Source of the DNA: a virus
Length of the DNA: 31,584 nucleotides
Virus record (IMG/VR): IMGVR_UViG_3300030104_002123
Location: 1 to 31,584 of that record
Reading direction: 5' to 3' (one strand)
The position numbers and the translations under genes are program-made. The notes beneath the pieces are model-generated. The model saw nothing but the letters and a program-made list of their open reading frames with translations, ran no database searches and was not told where the DNA came from. Below are positions 18,230-29,100 of this stretch, piece by piece; positions within the stretch are counted from its first letter, which is position 1, and every line of letters starts with the position of its first letter.

Positions 18230-21200
18230 ATGGCAGACGCAGGTAGACAAGTAGCATTCCGACAACACGGAGTCATATCAGTTGCAGTAGATGGATTAGG
18301 TCAAACTCAGAGAGATTTGAGCACCATAGGTAAAGCAGGTGCTCAAGCCCAAATGCAGATGACCCAACAAGGTATGCAAGCTTCTAAAATCTTAGACCAA
18401 AGGTCAAAAGCATCATTTGACCAATTAAAACAAGATATGAAATCTGCTGAAAAAACAGCAGCAGAAGGAAGACAAGCAGCACTATCAGCTTTACAAGCCT
18501 CTGCTTCATTACCACCACCTGAACCTACTCCTGCTTTTGAAGCTAAATTTCCTGATGTAGCTAAAGAACAAGCTCAACAACTAAATGCTATGAAAGCTAA
18601 TATGGCTGAATTTAGAACTAGCATGGCTGAGGCTGGAGTTGACGTTGGTGATGCAGCTACTATGCAAGAAGATATGTCTGCTACTATGGGTGGTACGCCT
18701 GAAGACCGTAAAATGGGTCAAGCTGTTTTAGATAATATTCTTAAAAAACAACAACAGATAGGTAAAGAGTTAAAGGGTAGACAACAATTAAATAAAGAAA
18801 ACATCAAAGAGCTTAAAAGACAACATAAGCTAAAAGATGATGAAGTCAAGTCAGCACAACTAGAAAGAAAAAGAGTAAAAGAAGCTCATGGAGTAGATTC
18901 AAAACAATTTGCAAAAGTTAATGCTGAAACTAAAAAATTAGAAAGAGAAAGAAGAAAATTAGCTCGTACACTCAAAGTAGAAAAAGAATTACAAACAGAA
19001 ATTAATAAAGAATTAAAACATACAGAGACTAGAGTTGAAGCTTTGATTGATGATAAAAATAAACAAATCAACACAGATAGAGCTTTATCTTCTGTAGAAT
19101 CTAAAAGAAGAAAAGAAGAGGCAAAAGGGCAACAAGATTATAAACGAAGGGAAAAAGACAATAACAACGAACGTAGAAAGACTGTTGAAAACATGAAACT
19201 ACAAAGAGATTTAGCTATACAATTCAACAGACAAATTGATTCAATGGCTCAATCTTTTAAAACTACGTTAGTAGGTGCCTTAGCTGTTTCTACAGCGGCT
19301 ACTATGGCATTTTTTAATAAATTAGATGGAGTTAGACAAACATTTATGGCGTTTGAAGAAGAATTGATGAACGCTCAGTCTATTTTCCAGACAAATCAAG
19401 AAACTTTATTCGGATTATCAGACCAAATTGTATCTTTCGGTAACAATTATGGTATTTCAATGCAAGATGCATCACAAGGTTTATATACTTTAGCATCGGC
19501 AGGTTTAGATGCAAATGAATCTATGGAAGTTTTAGGTAATACTTTGAAATTATCTATGGCTGTTCAAGGTGACCATGAGACTATAGCTAAGTTAACAACT
19601 CAAACAATCTTTGGTTTTGGCTTGCAGATGAGTGATTCTGCTGAACTTACAGACAAATTTGCTCATGCTATTAACAAATCTTTGATTGAATATCAAGATT
19701 TAGCTAGTGCTGTCAAGTTCGCTATGCCTTTCTTCGTGTCCACTGGACAGAATATAGACCAATTACTTGGAGCATTAGAAGTTTTAACTAACCGTGCTTT
19801 AGAAGCAGGTATTGCAGGTCGTGGTTTACGTCAAGCATTAGCTGAGTTTGCTCAACACGCAAATGATAATGAGGCTGCTTTCCGTAAAATGGGTGTAGAA
19901 ATCATGGATGCAGAAGGTAACTTTAAAATGTTGACAGAAATAGCAAAAGATTTCCAAATGGCTATGGGTCCAGCAGCATCTGATGTAGATTTGATGACTA
20001 CATTACTTGAAGATTTAAACGTTAGAGGTGCCACTGCCTTTGTTCATTTAGTACAAAATGCTGATGAATTCCAAGGAGCAGTTAATGATTTAGCTAATTC
20101 AAGTGGAGCTGCAACAGAAATGGCAGACATCCAGCAACAATCTTTAGCTAGAAGTATACAATTAATTAAAAACGCACTTCAAGCACCATTTTTGATGGCA
20201 GATGAAGTAGGTAAAGCTAATGGTTTCTTAAATGAATTTGCTATGGTATTACATAATATAACTTCAGAATTCCAAGGTATGATAGTTATTATGGAAGAAG
20301 GAGTAGTAACAGGTTTGACACCATTAGGTGAAACATTAAGGGATTTTGTTATAGACGCTTTACATGAATTTCATGATTTAGTTAAAGTTGTAATAAAAGT
20401 TGTTGAAAATTTATCCCAAGAAGGGCATGATTTAGGTAGTGTTATACGTTTAATGACAGTTCCACTTAAACTAGCTGTTAAAGTATTTGATTTATTAGGT
20501 CCTAGACTAATAGAATATGTAATTATATTTAAAACATTGAATGCACTGTTACCTATTCAAAATATGTTAATGGCTTTCAGATTAAATTTGATGAATGAAG
20601 AATCTAAAAAGGCTATGTTACAGATTTTTACTAATGGTAAATTAGTAGGTGCTAATATGTCTTTAATGGCTTCTTATTCAGCTTTAGCATTATCACAAGC
20701 AGGAAGTATGGCTATAATGTTAGCTATGGTTGCACTTACAGATAAAATGGCTAAGGGTAGTAGGATTATGGCAGCCGCTATAGGTGCAGCTGCTGGTGCT
20801 ATGTTAGGTTTAGCTATGGCAATACAATTAAAGAATGCTGCTGTTGCAGCAGGTTTCTCTGGACCAATAAGTCCATTCGTTTATGCAGGACTGGTAGCAG
20901 GAACTGCTGCTTTATTTGCAGGACTTAATGTCAAGATGCAAGAAATGATGCAACCACCAAAAATAGATTACGATACTTATGATATGGGTGGTAGAATGAT
21001 GTATGATACTGGAGGACCGCGAGGTGGAGGACTAGGTAGTAGACATCAACAAGTAATGGTAGAACCGGGTGAAACTATTATATCTAAGACAGCAGGTATG
21101 GTAGGAGGGACACCCATAACTTTAAATATACAGGGCGACGTTGTAACTAATGATGCTGAAGACTTTGCTAATCGTATAGCAGAAGTTCTACCTTTAGCTT

Positions 21201-21268
21201 TACGTATGGACGCAGCAGGTGGTTCTGGAGCATTAGTATTAGCAAGAAGTCTGGAGGATTTAGTATAA
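18230..21268 (+). CDS. Tail tape measure protein
   Basis: This 1012-residue protein sets tail length and is probably ejected with the DNA. The N-terminal ~340 residues are a Lys/Glu/Gln-rich coiled coil. A hydrophobic segment (TTLVGALAVSTAATMAFF, ~343-360) precedes the conserved tape-measure core (~374-650) with FGLSDQIVSFGNNYGISMQD, LYTLASAGLDANESMEVLG and AGIAGRGLRQALAEFAQHAN. A second strongly hydrophobic Ala/Met/Leu region lies at ~805-905, and the C-terminus has YDTGGPRGGGLGSRHQQVMV followed by EPGETII, a common ending. At ~0.15 nm per residue the tail would be about 150 nm. There is no lytic domain such as a transglycosylase or peptidase, consistent with a host lacking murein. The start has only a weak AGGT upstream. 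Confidence 0.93.
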   Translation: MADAGRQVAFRQHGVISVAVDGLGQTQRDLSTIGKAGAQAQMQMTQQGMQASKILDQRSKASFDQLKQDMKSAEKTAAEGRQAALSALQASASLPPPEPTPAFEAKFPDVAKEQAQQLNAMKANMAEFRTSMAEAGVDVGDAATMQEDMSATMGGTPEDRKMGQAVLDNILKKQQQIGKELKGRQQLNKENIKELKRQHKLKDDEVKSAQLERKRVKEAHGVDSKQFAKVNAETKKLERERRKLARTLKVEKELQTEINKELKHTETRVEALIDDKNKQINTDRALSSVESKRRKEEAKGQQDYKRREKDNNNERRKTVENMKLQRDLAIQFNRQIDSMAQSFKTTLVGALAVSTAATMAFFNKLDGVRQTFMAFEEELMNAQSIFQTNQETLFGLSDQIVSFGNNYGISMQDASQGLYTLASAGLDANESMEVLGNTLKLSMAVQGDHETIAKLTTQTIFGFGLQMSDSAELTDKFAHAINKSLIEYQDLASAVKFAMPFFVSTGQNIDQLLGALEVLTNRALEAGIAGRGLRQALAEFAQHANDNEAAFRKMGVEIMDAEGNFKMLTEIAKDFQMAMGPAASDVDLMTTLLEDLNVRGATAFVHLVQNADEFQGAVNDLANSSGAATEMADIQQQSLARSIQLIKNALQAPFLMADEVGKANGFLNEFAMVLHNITSEFQGMIVIMEEGVVTGLTPLGETLRDFVIDALHEFHDLVKVVIKVVENLSQEGHDLGSVIRLMTVPLKLAVKVFDLLGPRLIEYVIIFKTLNALLPIQNMLMAFRLNLMNEESKKAMLQIFTNGKLVGANMSLMASYSALALSQAGSMAIMLAMVALTDKMAKGSRIMAAAIGAAAGAMLGLAMAIQLKNAAVAAGFSGPISPFVYAGLVAGTAALFAGLNVKMQEMMQPPKIDYDTYDMGGRMMYDTGGPRGGGLGSRHQQVMVEPGETIISKTAGMVGGTPITLNIQGDVVTNDAEDFANRIAEVLPLALRMDAAGGSGALVLARSLEDLV

Positions 21269-21269
21269 A

Positions 21270-24200
21270 ATGGCACAATACGTAACAGGTGAACAGTTAT
21301 TAGTAGGAAGAACACAAGTAAGGTTAGATAATAGAAATAGATATGGGACTGTATTTTACCAAATAAGTGACAATGGTCCATTTACAGCTACGACTCCTGT
21401 AGACGGTGGAGTAAGTGCTACGTTTCCTGACTGTTTTTTCTGGAACAAAACCCCTGACGCTAAAGTACGAATAAATGACAATATGGCTGATTTGAGATAT
21501 TTGTTTGCAGCAAAAGTGCAAGACCCTCCTAAATATGGTGACGCAGTGTTTTCAGGTATGACTCTTAAATATAATGCTACAGATATTAATCCGGACAATG
21601 ATTTTGTACAAATGAATAAAAATTTATATTTTTATAGAGTAGATACACCACCACCCAACATAGGACAATTTAATATAGCAGAAACAACAAATTCGGGAGC
21701 ACCTTCAACTAACTATGTTACAGATTATATGATTTATTCTACATATTCTAGAAACAAAATGCTAAACCCTACGTATGACTGGGCTTTAGATTTTACTCAA
21801 ACATCTAAATATAGATTTGGTCGTACTGTAAAAGTAGATAGTGGTATTTTAGTAGAAACGGAACCTTATATTTTATGGTCAGACGTGCTTAATGGTAGAG
21901 CGCTTTATTCATGGAATACTACTGGTGGATTTGATGCTGAAGAATTAGAAAGATACAAAACTACTGTCAATGTGAGTACTTCTACAAATCCTATCGGTGA
22001 CAAATTAGAAATCATAGCGTTAGAAGAGAAAAAATATAGTTTAGCTGAAGCTATTCACGGAGAACAACTGTTGATTCCTAAAAATGGTCGTCAAAGATTT
22101 AGAGATGACCCAGAATGGAAGGCAGACGCTAACGTTGTACACTATTCACATGTAAGCTCAGAGCCTCACAGACGTGCAGCAGGTTACACTAACCTTGTTG
22201 TAGATAAACAGAATGATAGGAGTTATTTTAAACCTGATGATTATAGTGGTATACATGCTTTGAAAGAATCTACTACTTTTAGTGTAACTGAAGGTGGTGG
22301 AAGTTCTGCTTCTGAATTTGCTACCACTGAAAGAGAAATATGTTTTGCAAGAATAGATTCAGGAACAAATTACGGTAAAGATGGAAGAGTTGGATTATCC
22401 TTCAATTCTAAATGGGCATATCATGATGACCGCTTACCAGTTTTCGATAATGAAACTGTTACAAAGGCTACAGCAAATAGGGCTATCAGTAGAGTTATGT
22501 CTGTTCCTTTACCGGGACCTATACAACTGGATAGTGATTTAACAACTTCTCCATCTGTTTCAACTCACACTGACCAATATACATATGGTTGTAGAACAGA
22601 TATAACCTTTAGAGTAATGGATATGCCACAATTACCAATGTATCATGCCGATAATTTAGATAAAAGTGGAGTTGGTAAATTTGGTTTAGAAAGATGTTTC
22701 TTTATATTAATGTCACAGAACCAAATGAATCAAGTAGATTCACCTACAGGTCATATATATGATTATCACCAAAGTATGCAAAGAGGAAATGATAATGATA
22801 CAACAGATGACCTTGGGACTACTGCTGGTGCTGGTATGTTTGGTTGGTGGATTGTGAATTTCCAAGGACAAATGGTAGCACAACCAATGAATTGGCCAGC
22901 TAATGCATACCCTAGTTCTGGTAATGATGACTGGAACCATGGGGTTAGTATAGATAAACACCTTGATTGGTACGATGATTGGGACCAAGGAGGTTCTGAC
23001 GCTTTCAATAATGTTTTATTAGTAGGCTCTGGTACTACTGGAGAAGCTCCAACTAATAGAGGAACTAGACTACCTACAGGAGAATGGGTAACACTTTCTA
23101 TATTTGCAGACCCTGACAAAAAGTATATAACTTATGAATGGTTAGATACAAAAGGTGAAAAATTAGGAGGATACCAATTCATGGCTAACGGTGTTGCTGC
23201 TAACGCTGGAAGCACACAAAGTGACGGACAAAATACAAATTGGAGTGATTGGCCAGCTTACTTAAATATGGGAATTGTTAATACACACATTGATTTACCG
23301 GCAAGTAGCAGTGTTTCAACAGGTGACCACACAGAAACTGCATATGTAGGTAGCACTTCATTTACTGGTTTAGATTATGGTATGCAATTAGATTCTAATA
23401 TAGTAGTACATCTTGATAGTGTCAAATGCGCAGGTGGTATGTCAGATGCTGATAATTGTAGTGTAAGGTATGAAAATAGATATTCTAACAGTAATATCCA
23501 GATGAAAAATATAGAAGTTATAGCTAGTAGACATTTTACAGCAGATGGATTCTTCGGTACTCCACACAGTAAAACAGGTAGTTTAGCAGAAGTTATCAAT
23601 GTTCCTAACAGACATACACTAGTTATAGGACATGAATCTTACAAAGCTATGCTCGGTAATTGTGAAGATGGCGTTACTACTGACGATGATGAAAAATGTG
23701 TTTTTTGGTTTAATGGTTTAAGAAAATTAAACAGTAATACTCCCGGTTTAACAGAGTTAGAAACAGATGATGCTGGGGATATTACTATAGCTACATCAAG
23801 TTCTACTAATAATACCACAGTACAGAACTTTGCCATAGGATATTCTACAGCCTACGCATATAATGGTAAACAGATAAACGAAGACCAAATGACAGATGGT
23901 AATTCTCAAGGTGATTTAAATAGGGATTCTTATTTTATAACAGACGCTGGTAGCTATCAAGTAGATGATTTTACGAAAAACGGTGCTGTCATCGCTGACT
24001 GGGTTGATGGTTCGGGTACGTTTACCTCTAGAGAACATATATTAGCTTCTGCTAAGATAGTTAGGATTATTAGTAAAAGTGAAATGCAAGTAGCAAATCC
24101 TCATTTACTTAAAGTTAACAATTCACCCGGCAGTAGCGAAATGACATTTAGAATATTTCAATATAATAAAGACCCAGATGATGCCACTTCAGATGGTTCT

Positions 24201-26159
24201 GGTAACTATATTGACTGTAAAATACTAGATATTGACTATACAACGGGTTACGTTAAAGTAGATACTAATTTATATTTAGCTGGTTCATTTACCACTACTA
24301 CTGGTAACAACGGAGGAAGTATAAGTTCCTCAGATGATAATGTAATTCTTACTTCTGTTGATGGTTTAACAGGTGTAGATACAGGAGGTATAGTTCTAAT
24401 AGGTTCAGAATACATACAATATAAATCTATCGGTTTAGAGACTAAAAAGTTAAAAGGCTTAACTAGGGGTGTTTTAAGCACAACAGCTGCTACACACACC
24501 GATGGAGCAACTGTAACACCAGCGGTTGCTGTACAAAATAACGTTATCAAACAAGATGAATTACATACATGGTTTATTAGTCCTAAAGCTTATTGGTTGA
24601 CTTTCCACTTTTTCTTAACAGATGATAGTGACAATTTTATTGAAGACAGAGCATATTCTAGTATTTTTGGTTTCTTAAGTGATGATTCTAATCCAGATAC
24701 TGTTGTTGATTCACTAGGATTTACATATAACGAAGCATTATATACAGACGAATCTTATAAAAATTTCAGTTGGAATTTAGATAGTACTACAGAAAACTCT
24801 AGTTTAGTTTTAGATAAAGATTATGGTTATGGTAATTACGAAAACAAAGGTGATAAAAATAAATTTGGATATGTAGCAACAGTGGGTCATTCTACAAGTG
24901 GAACTAAATATGCTAATTTAGACAATATGGTAGAACTAGATAAAGTTATGCCCGGAGATGATATAGGACTTTATGTCGAAGCTGATACAACGACCGGAGG
25001 GCACTATGAGATAGATATTTTTACGACAGGTGCTACTAATGATAATATAAAACCTCAATTGTTTTGTCAATTTTTTGATGAGGTACCGCCAACACCACTT
25101 TTAGAAGTAGGTCCAGACGAAGAAAATGCATATTATCCTAAATTTAAATGGTCTTGTGAGGCAGAAGATTTATGGTATGGTTTACTATATATAGATGAAG
25201 TACCTGCTCCAAATCAATATCATAACGCTATATTACACTTACCTCTAGACAATAGCGAGTTGAATGATAGAACCGCTCATGGGTCAAATCCTTCTGAAAT
25301 TGAAAACTTAGCCTTTGCTAATAATACAGATACTGGCACTACATCAAGAACTGCCAATCTATCTGAGACTGGTGTAAAATATGATGTAGAAGGTTTAGGA
25401 GGATTCAGTTTAAGATTTGATGGTGATAACGACCATGTTCAATATAATCCTTCTAGTGGTAATACACTTGGACAGTTAGAACATGAGGCAACGTGGGTTG
25501 TTCATACTATTCCAGATACCATAGATAGTGATAGTGAAGACTATATACTTGGTTCTGACCCAGTTAATATAATATTAAGTCGTAGTAGCGATGCCTACTC
25601 TATAAAAGCACAAATATATCAAACATCTTCAAATTATGTGGAATTACAATCTTCAACCATAATAGTTGATGGAGAAATACCATATAGTATAATAGTAACG
25701 TTTGATGCAGACTTGACGTTTGGTAATTGTAAGTTATTTATTAATGGTAAATTAGTAGACCAGACAGGTATGACACATGTAATAAATGATTTTGATTTAA
25801 CTGCTGGAGCTAATCCAACTTGGCCGACATCGTCAGGAAACCGAGGGGAAGACCTTTACGAAAGTACAAATGCATTTACTTTAGGAGGAGACAAGAGTAG
25901 TGGTAATCACTACAAAGGTAGAATAGAAGAAGTAGTGGTATATCCTAAATGTTTATATCCAATAGTTCCATCAGACAATGAATTTATTTTTACTAAACCT
26001 GTAACAGAAATATCAGATTCTGGTAAAGAAGGAGCACCTAAAGTCTACACAGCAAGATTATTTATGAAAGATTATCACAATATACGTGGTGACACATCAA
26101 AACAGGTAGCAACATCTGCGCCTGTATCATTTAAAAAAGCGGGGTTCCGCTTATCGTAG
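21270..26159 (+). CDS. Giant tail-tip protein with C-terminal LamG-like domain
   Basis: This 1629-residue, beta-rich protein sits right after the tape measure, where distal-tail and tip proteins are encoded. The N-terminal half has no family I recognise. Residues ~430-660 look like a jelly-roll with GMFGWWIVNFQGQMVAQPMN and a GEWVTLSIFADPDKKYITYE strand pair. Residues ~1024-1084 carry GGIVLIGSEYIQYKSIG followed by LKGLTRGVLSTTAATHTDGA, a small module common in phage tail proteins. Residues ~1317-1566 form a concanavalin/LamG-like sandwich (AILHLPLDNSELNDRT, GGFSLRFDGDNDHVQY, LFINGKLVDQTG, GRIEEVVVYPKCLYP), probably glycan binding. An Ig-like C-terminal domain follows (KVYTARLFMKDYHN). GGAGGAT at 21253-21259 supports the start. 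Role: tip assembly and host-surface recognition, inferred. Confidence 0.75.
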   Translation: MAQYVTGEQLLVGRTQVRLDNRNRYGTVFYQISDNGPFTATTPVDGGVSATFPDCFFWNKTPDAKVRINDNMADLRYLFAAKVQDPPKYGDAVFSGMTLKYNATDINPDNDFVQMNKNLYFYRVDTPPPNIGQFNIAETTNSGAPSTNYVTDYMIYSTYSRNKMLNPTYDWALDFTQTSKYRFGRTVKVDSGILVETEPYILWSDVLNGRALYSWNTTGGFDAEELERYKTTVNVSTSTNPIGDKLEIIALEEKKYSLAEAIHGEQLLIPKNGRQRFRDDPEWKADANVVHYSHVSSEPHRRAAGYTNLVVDKQNDRSYFKPDDYSGIHALKESTTFSVTEGGGSSASEFATTEREICFARIDSGTNYGKDGRVGLSFNSKWAYHDDRLPVFDNETVTKATANRAISRVMSVPLPGPIQLDSDLTTSPSVSTHTDQYTYGCRTDITFRVMDMPQLPMYHADNLDKSGVGKFGLERCFFILMSQNQMNQVDSPTGHIYDYHQSMQRGNDNDTTDDLGTTAGAGMFGWWIVNFQGQMVAQPMNWPANAYPSSGNDDWNHGVSIDKHLDWYDDWDQGGSDAFNNVLLVGSGTTGEAPTNRGTRLPTGEWVTLSIFADPDKKYITYEWLDTKGEKLGGYQFMANGVAANAGSTQSDGQNTNWSDWPAYLNMGIVNTHIDLPASSSVSTGDHTETAYVGSTSFTGLDYGMQLDSNIVVHLDSVKCAGGMSDADNCSVRYENRYSNSNIQMKNIEVIASRHFTADGFFGTPHSKTGSLAEVINVPNRHTLVIGHESYKAMLGNCEDGVTTDDDEKCVFWFNGLRKLNSNTPGLTELETDDAGDITIATSSSTNNTTVQNFAIGYSTAYAYNGKQINEDQMTDGNSQGDLNRDSYFITDAGSYQVDDFTKNGAVIADWVDGSGTFTSREHILASAKIVRIISKSEMQVANPHLLKVNNSPGSSEMTFRIFQYNKDPDDATSDGSGNYIDCKILDIDYTTGYVKVDTNLYLAGSFTTTTGNNGGSISSSDDNVILTSVDGLTGVDTGGIVLIGSEYIQYKSIGLETKKLKGLTRGVLSTTAATHTDGATVTPAVAVQNNVIKQDELHTWFISPKAYWLTFHFFLTDDSDNFIEDRAYSSIFGFLSDDSNPDTVVDSLGFTYNEALYTDESYKNFSWNLDSTTENSSLVLDKDYGYGNYENKGDKNKFGYVATVGHSTSGTKYANLDNMVELDKVMPGDDIGLYVEADTTTGGHYEIDIFTTGATNDNIKPQLFCQFFDEVPPTPLLEVGPDEENAYYPKFKWSCEAEDLWYGLLYIDEVPAPNQYHNAILHLPLDNSELNDRTAHGSNPSEIENLAFANNTDTGTTSRTANLSETGVKYDVEGLGGFSLRFDGDNDHVQYNPSSGNTLGQLEHEATWVVHTIPDTIDSDSEDYILGSDPVNIILSRSSDAYSIKAQIYQTSSNYVELQSSTIIVDGEIPYSIIVTFDADLTFGNCKLFINGKLVDQTGMTHVINDFDLTAGANPTWPTSSGNRGEDLYESTNAFTLGGDKSSGNHYKGRIEEVVVYPKCLYPIVPSDNEFIFTKPVTEISDSGKEGAPKVYTARLFMKDYHNIRGDTSKQVATSAPVSFKKAGFRLS

Positions 26160-26168
26160 GTATATAAT

Positions 26169-29100
26169 ATGGCAGGAGCAGCACCAACTAATTTTGTATT
26201 AAAAGCATACATGACTGAACAAGACGCAATCAGAGATTCAAATCCGTTACAAGTTACATCAAGCTCACCAGAAATAACTAATGGTGACCAAGCAGCAGGA
26301 TATAATTTCTTTACTCATGAAAAATATTTTTTCAGAATCGAAGCTAATGAACTAGTGACAGAATTCTATATTGATTGGGACGATGGAGAGGGAGGCGACC
26401 CAGATAATAACGCTAATTATACTTTAATAAAATGTAAACCAGCTAAACAAGTAGCTATTACATCACATACATTTACAAGAGATAGAGCCCACTATCCAAA
26501 ACTTAGAGTAAAGTCTATAGATGGATATCTATCTAAATTTTATATGGCAAATGGTCAGGGTACAGGAAGTTCCACTGCAACAGATAGACTTATCGGTATT
26601 GATACAATAGTAGGAAACAATACTGGCTCACTTACAGCAGGAAGAAATGATAGATATATGATTGAGATGGATACAAATTCTCCAGAACGTATACCTAAAT
26701 TTTCTCCAACACCTAAACCACCAGTAGGTATTTTAAAATCAGATAGAAAAACAGTATACTCTGGTATAAACAATGAATTATTTAGATTAGGCGACCGACA
26801 AACTATTACAATCACAGACTGTGATTTAGCTAGTGGAGTCGGAACTGTTACTCATACAGAAGAAATTGAAATACAAACTGGAAGTTTAGTAGTTTTGAAC
26901 CTAAGTAACGATACCTACGACGAAACAGCATACGTTGAAGATGTTTCAACGGCAACTACGTTTACATATAAAAGTACTTTAAGACATACAGATGGTAATC
27001 CTATACCAGATGTATCTAATTTAACAGGAACAGGTCATTTTACTACATATAGAGGTTGTAATGTAAAACTACTAGCTAATCCAACTGTACAAACTACTAG
27101 AACTGGAGTAGAGGTAGAAGTTACGTACAGAACTACAGGTAAACACACACAAGCTATAAACAGCGCTGGTACTGGAGATAGAGGTAAATTAAGGAAGACA
27201 ACTTTATCATTTGGTGGTGTTGTTAATTTAGCTGCTGGTGTTATAGAAGTATTAAGGGTAGAATTATTAGATTTAAAAGAAGCTTCGAGTGCATCTGATG
27301 CAGATTACTTAGGCCCCGGTGAAAGAATATCTTTAGTAATTTCGGACGATAATGATGGTTTAATACATCAAGTATATAAACAGGTTGCTGAAGTTTCACT
27401 TGGATGTCCGGTTGTAGATGTAAATGACCCTAAATTTACAGTTACATATGATGCTACTGAAAGTTATGCTAGACATCCTGAAGGAACTATTGATTATTAT
27501 AATTTTGACGCAGGTCACGAGTATTGGTTGTCACATGGAGTAGGAAATTCTGATGTAATACAAACTAATTCTTCTACTAATGTTACTGACGAACTTAACA
27601 GTATGAAGGATGACGGATTAAGAAATGAAACTGGTATTTATAAAACATCATATAGTTTTATACCCGGTTTTGAATTTTTAGATGAAGATAATAGGTGGTT
27701 ACCAAAACAGATATTAGCTAGAGTGCAAGTAACTCAGAGTGACGCTGCAATTTTTGCTAGTGATGATACAAAAGCAACATATAAGAAATCACCAATAGAA
27801 CATTGGGTAAATGAAGCTGGTACAGCCGCACCAGCAACTACTAACGATACAAGTGTAGATTATTCTAAAACTAGAGATGGTGTTGCAGGTTATAGTTGGA
27901 CATCTGATATGTTATCTTCTAACTTTATGGCGTTGAAAACTGCTATTGATAATGATGACTGGGTACCAAACGGTACGGGTAATAATTTACAAACATTGAA
28001 TAGAACACTTCCAACAGGTCCAGATAGTGTTAACGGAGTTTTATTTGGGACAGATAAAGTTTCTTCGTGGAGGAATAGAATTGCTGAATCAGATATTACA
28101 GAGTTAGATGGTGATGTAGATACTTTAAATTATTTAGTGATGGGATTTACTTCTAAGAAAAACTCTTTACATTTCAACATCAAACATATGTATGATATTA
28201 TGAAAGCAACAGATACCGCTACTGACGGTGGTGATACTGATGCCAGAAAGTTCATGCATACTTCTCCTATACCTAGTGATAGTCCGGGCTCTTCTTCGCC
28301 TGCAATACAAGCGTTAAGCACAGGGGCTGGTGGTACAAGAAGAATAAAAATAGCTAAACATAGAATTCAAGGTTTTTATACAGCTCCATTTACAACTACA
28401 CCAGACGGAGCAAGTAATACAGGTTTAGCAATATATCCTACTATATCTATAACTAATCTTACAGTTACAGGAACGGGCTCTGCTTTAACTTTAGGTGGTA
28501 GATACAGACAAGCTTTAGCTACCGTAACATGTTCTGATACTCACGGTCTTTCTGTAGGGGATGAAGTGTTTTTAGACGTTCAAGAAACTGTTACAGGAAC
28601 TGCTACTAGTGGAGATGGTAGAACTCTTATAGATACTTCAGAAAGTGATTTGAATAGACCTGATGAATTTTGGGTAAACTCACGATTAAAAATTACTGGT
28701 GGTACTAATGCAGGATTGGAATTCCCTGTTTTAGGTTCAGATGGTAGTGCATATAAATTATTTTTAGTGGACGATGACGCTGACGCTTTAACTTCAGCTA
28801 TAGATAGTACATCTGTTTATTCTTTAACAAAAGATTATTCTTGTTCTGTGGTTGTAAGTGAAGTAACATCAACAACTGCATTCAAAGTTAATAACTTCCC
28901 AATGGCTCACTATGGAACTGTTGGTAGAATATTCCCTGTAGCAAGTTTGACTGGAACAGTAAAAAGGTGTCACATGTGGAAACCTCTAGCTATGCGAGAT
29001 AATACACGAATGCCTTTTATATTAGAACATAATACTAGTGACGTAGCCGCTCATGGTACTGCTGGTATACACCCATCTACAAGTTTTTATACTTCTGGAT

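Noticed and set aside
19479-19492. TTTATATACT inside the tape measure gene as a promoter
   Set aside because: It lies in the conserved coding core (Leu-Tyr-Thr-Leu codons), with no gene start downstream at a suitable distance.
18230-21268. Peptidoglycan hydrolase domain in the tape measure protein
   Set aside because: I looked for transglycosylase or NlpC/P60-like motifs and saw none; the C-terminal half is hydrophobic and Gly-rich.
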